Shown here: positions 61,576 to 64,000 of the stretch, piece by piece
How the letters are laid out: each line of letters begins with the position of its first letter
Numbering within the stretch: the first letter of the stretch is position 1
Source of the DNA: Terriglobia bacterium
GTDB taxonomy: Bacteria > Acidobacteriota > Terriglobia > JAJPHL01
Direction: 5' to 3'
NCBI GenBank assembly: GCA_021325275.1
Contig: JAJPHL010000022.1
Coordinates: 1-64,000, forward strand
Length of the DNA stretch: 64,000 nucleotides
The notes under the pieces: model-generated
The model's input: the letters and a program-made list of their open reading frames with translations, nothing else
Databases searched by the model: none
What the model was told of the DNA's origin: nothing
Program-made: the position numbers and the translations under genes

Positions 61576-62166
61576 ATGCCGAAGTCCGATGCCATCAGCG
61601 CTCTCCTTGAAGTCGTGCCGCAGTTCGAAGGCAACATCTCACACATGTATCTCGACACTGCGGGACTGGTCACCGCAGGCATCGGCCACATGATCCCCCA
61701 CGTCGCGGCCGCGCAGCAGATTCCCTTTGTTGTTCGCGCGACTGGCGCGCCGGCCGCCGTCGACCACATTGCCGCCGACTATCGAGCAGTTGCCGCCGCG
61801 CAAAAGGGCCAGCCGATGCAGGTGTATCAGCGAATCACCGCTTGCATCTTGGCCGACGGTTGGGCGATCCGCGATGCGGCTTTTCGATTGCGTAATGAGT
61901 TTTTTCCGTTGCTTTCAGCCGCCTATCCCGACCTCGACACGTATCCGCTGCCGGCGCAGGTCGCGCTCCTCGATATGATCTACAATCTGGGAGCCGCGGG
62001 ATTGGCGAAATTCCGGCATCTGCACTCGTCCATCGAGGCGAAGGATTGGGCAGCGGCGGCGCGCCAATGCCATCGCATGGGCATCCAAGCGTCGCGTAAT
62101 GAATGGACAGCCCAGCAGTTTATGGCAGCAGCCGGTGTAAACCCCGCGCCGGGGCCCCAAGTCTAA
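61576..62166 (+). CDS. T4-type lysozyme-like protein (GH24)
   Basis: 196 residues. The start region QFEGNISHMYLDTAGLVTAG then IGHM is the GH24 motif (E-G-x-x-x-x-Y-x-D-T-x-G-x-x-T-x-G-x-G-H), with catalytic Glu at 18 and Asp at 27. Later DMIYNLGAAGLAKF is also family-typical. It would cleave peptidoglycan. No signal peptide and no phage genes nearby, so delivery is unclear (it could be a toxin-like effector or a domesticated phage gene). AATAAT lies 8 nt before the ATG. The preceding gap 61457-61575 has a T8 run but no gene. Confidence 0.75.
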   Translation: MPKSDAISALLEVVPQFEGNISHMYLDTAGLVTAGIGHMIPHVAAAQQIPFVVRATGAPAAVDHIAADYRAVAAAQKGQPMQVYQRITACILADGWAIRDAAFRLRNEFFPLLSAAYPDLDTYPLPAQVALLDMIYNLGAAGLAKFRHLHSSIEAKDWAAAARQCHRMGIQASRNEWTAQQFMAAAGVNPAPGPQV

Positions 62167-62174
62167 CAGGGTGG

Positions 62175-62786
62175 ATGGAGACAGTCCTGGTAGAAACGTC
62201 AGGAGCAAGCGTGCCAGCAGGCCGGACCGCCGCGCAGTTGCTCGCGGCGCAAGAGGTCGCGGACTTCGACGCGTTGGTCGCGCAGCATCGCGCGCGGATC
62301 TTCCGCTACGTCTTGGCATCGCTACGCGACTACGACGCCGCCGAGACGATCACGCAGGACACCTTCATCCGCGCCTACCGCGCCCGCGACGGATTTCGCG
62401 GGGAGTCGAGTGTCGGCACGTGGCTCATGCAGATTGCGGTGAATTTGGTGCGCAGTCACGTGTCGAGCAGCCGTTGGAGATTCTGGCGGCAGGCCGAACG
62501 TTCCGGCGTGGACGCCGCCGAAGCGGGTGACTGGCTGGCGGATCGCGGCGGGTCGCCGGAAGACACCGCCGCCGCGCGCGAACAGGTGGCGGCCGTCTGG
62601 CGCGCCGCGGAGAGTTTGTCGGAACGGCAACGGACCGTGTTTCTTCTGCGCTTCGTCGAAGACATGGATTTGCTGGAAATCGCGGCGGCCACGGGAATGA
62701 AGGAAGGGACTGTGAAGACACATTTGTTCCGTGCGCTGGAAACGATTCGGACGCAAGTGAGTCCGCAAGGAAACGAAAATGTCTAA
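62175..62786 (+). CDS. ECF RNA polymerase sigma factor
   Basis: 203 residues from the ATG at 62175. Sigma region 2 covers ~30-95 (FDALVAQHRARIFRYVLASL, DAAETITQDTFIRAYR, TWLMQIAVNLVRSH) and region 4 ~140-190 (LSERQRTVFLLRFVEDMDLL, MKEGTVKTHLFRALETIR). It directs RNA polymerase to stress-type promoters. It overlaps the downstream anti-sigma-like gene by 8 bp, the usual arrangement for an ECF sigma with its inhibitor, and a Spy-like periplasmic protein follows. Confidence 0.93.
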   Translation: METVLVETSGASVPAGRTAAQLLAAQEVADFDALVAQHRARIFRYVLASLRDYDAAETITQDTFIRAYRARDGFRGESSVGTWLMQIAVNLVRSHVSSSRWRFWRQAERSGVDAAEAGDWLADRGGSPEDTAAAREQVAAVWRAAESLSERQRTVFLLRFVEDMDLLEIAAATGMKEGTVKTHLFRALETIRTQVSPQGNENV

Positions 62787-63240
62787 CGCAACTCATCTTA
62801 CTCAAGCGCAAATCTCGGGGCTTCTCGCGGGACTCGCGACGTCCGGGCAATTGGCGCACGTGGCCGGTTGCGCAGAGTGCCGCGAGGAAATCGCGCGGCG
62901 GAAGTTGCCGCTTGAAATGTTCCGCGAATCGGTGCAGGCGCGCGGCGAGCGGCCTGCAGCGCGCACGATTACGTGGACCGAGCCGAATCGCTGGCGCGGG
63001 ATGATGCTGCGATGGGCCGCAGGCACGGCGCTGGCGCTGCTTTTCCTGGGAGTTCCGCTGATGTATTGGAACAAGCAAGTGCATTTGCGCGAAGCGGAGC
63101 GTTTGCGGGAAGACGCCGCGCTGCTCGACAGCGTGAATCAGACGCTCTCGCGGTCGGTGCCGGAATCGTTCGAACCGTTGGACAAGATGGTGGCGTGGAG
63201 TCCGTCCACTGATTCAACCAGCGGGCAGGTCAAGCAGTAG
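62779..63240 (+). CDS. Putative zinc-binding anti-sigma factor
   Basis: 153 residues. The N-terminal part includes HVAGCAECREEI, an H-x3-C-x2-C motif like zinc-binding anti-sigma domains, and one membrane helix (AAGTALALLFLGVPLMYWN, ~78-96) separates it from a periplasmic tail. It overlaps the ECF sigma gene by 8 bp and probably holds the sigma factor at the membrane until a signal releases it. Confidence 0.8.
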   Translation: MSNATHLTQAQISGLLAGLATSGQLAHVAGCAECREEIARRKLPLEMFRESVQARGERPAARTITWTEPNRWRGMMLRWAAGTALALLFLGVPLMYWNKQVHLREAERLREDAALLDSVNQTLSRSVPESFEPLDKMVAWSPSTDSTSGQVKQ

Positions 63241-63267
63241 GGGTCAATTTCATACGCCGGAGAGAAC

Positions 63268-63951
63268 ATGCCTCAAACATCAGAATTACAAAACGAACCT
63301 ACCGAAGTACAAATCCCTTTGTTTCATAAACGTAGCGCCGCAGTGTCGTGTTTCACGACAGCAGCCGCGATCCTCCTAACCGCCGCGCTGGTGTGGTCGC
63401 AACCCGCACCGGCGGCACCGGCGGGGTTCGATGGGATCGGCGTCGATGCCGAACAAGGCTCTCCTCCGCCTCCCGGCGGGCCCGGTGGCGGCGGACCGCA
63501 GGGTCCCGGCGGCCCTGGCGGACATCGCCAAGCACCACCGCCGCCAGGTGGTCCAGGTGGCGGACCCGGATTGCACATGCCACCGGGGATGTGGTGGACC
63601 AATCCCACAGTGATTCAGAAAATCAATCTCACCACCGATCAGCAGAAAAAGATTTCCGACATTTTTCAGCAGTACCGCTCGAAGTTGATCGACGCCAACG
63701 TGGCCGTGCGCATTGAAGAAGCGATCATGGAACCGCTGGTGCAATCCGACCCGCCGGAGGACTCGAAAATTCTTGCGCAGATCGACAAAGTCGCCGGCGC
63801 GCGGGCGGAACTTGAGAAGACCGACGCGCGAATGCTCCTGGGAATCCGCCACGTGCTGACGCCCGAGCAGTGGAAGACGCTGCAAGCGGGACACGATGGA
63901 CCTCCGCGACGCCCTGACGGAGATGGTCCGCCACCGGCGAGAAGGCCGTAA
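63268..63951 (+). CDS. Spy/CpxP-like periplasmic protein with Pro/Gly-rich linker
   Basis: 227 residues: signal or anchor segment (CFTTAAAILLTAALVWSQPA, ~29-48), a strongly Pro/Gly-rich stretch (~65-105; PPPPGGPGGGGPQGPGG), then a helical Spy/CpxP-type domain with the paired LTxxQ motifs NLTTDQQKKISDIF and VLTPEQWKTLQ. Such proteins act as periplasmic chaperones or metal sensors. Third gene of the sigma operon, 27 bp after the anti-sigma gene, so it may be part of the signal input or an output. The Pro/Gly-rich tail repeats at the C-terminus. Confidence 0.82.
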   Translation: MPQTSELQNEPTEVQIPLFHKRSAAVSCFTTAAAILLTAALVWSQPAPAAPAGFDGIGVDAEQGSPPPPGGPGGGGPQGPGGPGGHRQAPPPPGGPGGGPGLHMPPGMWWTNPTVIQKINLTTDQQKKISDIFQQYRSKLIDANVAVRIEEAIMEPLVQSDPPEDSKILAQIDKVAGARAELEKTDARMLLGIRHVLTPEQWKTLQAGHDGPPRRPDGDGPPPARRP

Positions 63952-63956
63952 AAGAT

Positions 63957-64000
63957 GGTTGCCGGTCGCCGGTTGCTGGTTGCTGGTTGCTGGTTGCTGG
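63957..64000. repeat. GGTTGCT heptamer repeat at the window end
   Basis: Tandem copies of the 7-base unit GGTTGCT (four exact units preceded by GGTTGCC and GGTCGCC variants) begin 5 bp after the stop of the Spy-like gene and run to the edge, so its full extent and any inverted arm are not visible. Confidence 0.9.

Noticed and set aside
61576-62166. Prophage remnant around the lysozyme-like gene
   Set aside because: No holin, integrase, tail or attachment sites nearby; neighbours are an exported enzyme and a sigma-factor operon.

Overview
The window looks like chromosome of an Acidobacteriota member close to Solibacter/Bryobacter. I base this on three families largely confined to that group: an ADOP permease (acidobacterial duplicated orphan permease) at 12462-15002, a secreted protein ending in the Solibacter C-terminal domain (TIGR03437 type) at 49634-52195, and a truncated TIGR03435-type protein at 6079-6297. 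The DNA is GC-rich and gene-dense, with secreted Tat/Sec proteins, many small toxin-antitoxin pairs and unusual intergenic repeats. I see no rRNA, tRNA, CRISPR array, prophage or complete insertion sequence.

Layout. 1-4274: str operon on the minus strand (rpsL-rpsG-fusA, two small unknown genes, start of tuf) with a consensus promoter and a ~350-nt hairpin-rich leader. 4341-7292: an ABC exporter operon whose four genes are linked by ATGA overlaps. 7380-9931: a UxaA-family dehydratase with an in-frame stop, a TPR protein, and a second, orphan copy of the dehydratase 3' end. 9937-15002: secreted kelch-like protein, GH75-like protein, ADOP permease. 15013-17732: VapBC-like pair, PfpI protein, exopolysaccharide priming transferase. 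17898-23755: SH3 lipoprotein, zinc-ribbon peptide, hemQ, two secreted proteins (one frameshifted), oxalate decarboxylase-like bicupin. 23847-24119: an inverted-dimer mobile-element-like repeat. 24163-29609: aldo-keto reductase and ThuA protein, Phd/PIN pair, then an SDR-FAH-fuconate dehydratase operon forming most of an oxidative L-fucose pathway. 29715-35094: chemoreceptor, tadA, phoD-like phosphatase, yggX, fabH. 35239-46135: S9 peptidase, A-type Fe-S carrier, heterodimeric ABC exporter, very large M14 peptidase. 46171-54423: fumarase, a CadC-like membrane regulator with a LamG sensor divergent from the Soli-C-terminal protein, M19 dipeptidase, TIM-barrel isomerase. 54473-64000: ParDE pair, sdhCAB, DUF433/DUF5615 pair, alpha/alpha-toroid protein, GH24-like lysozyme, ECF sigma/anti-sigma/Spy-like operon.

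The most unusual structure is a set of intergenic tandem repeats with units of 7, 9 or 10 bases (TTTTGCC, CTCAGGA, GGTTGCT, CACAGAGnn, ACACAGATT and others), several built as near-perfect inverted arms of 23-44 bp. They sit at gene ends, in operon gaps and in upstream regions; in two genes they form the end of the coding sequence, and before sdhB they supply the ribosome-binding site. A second signal is a TANNNT-like box placed about 6 nt before the ATG of several genes, which suggests leaderless mRNAs. Two genes carry single-base lesions (an in-frame TAA and a homopolymer frameshift) that could be real or assembly errors.
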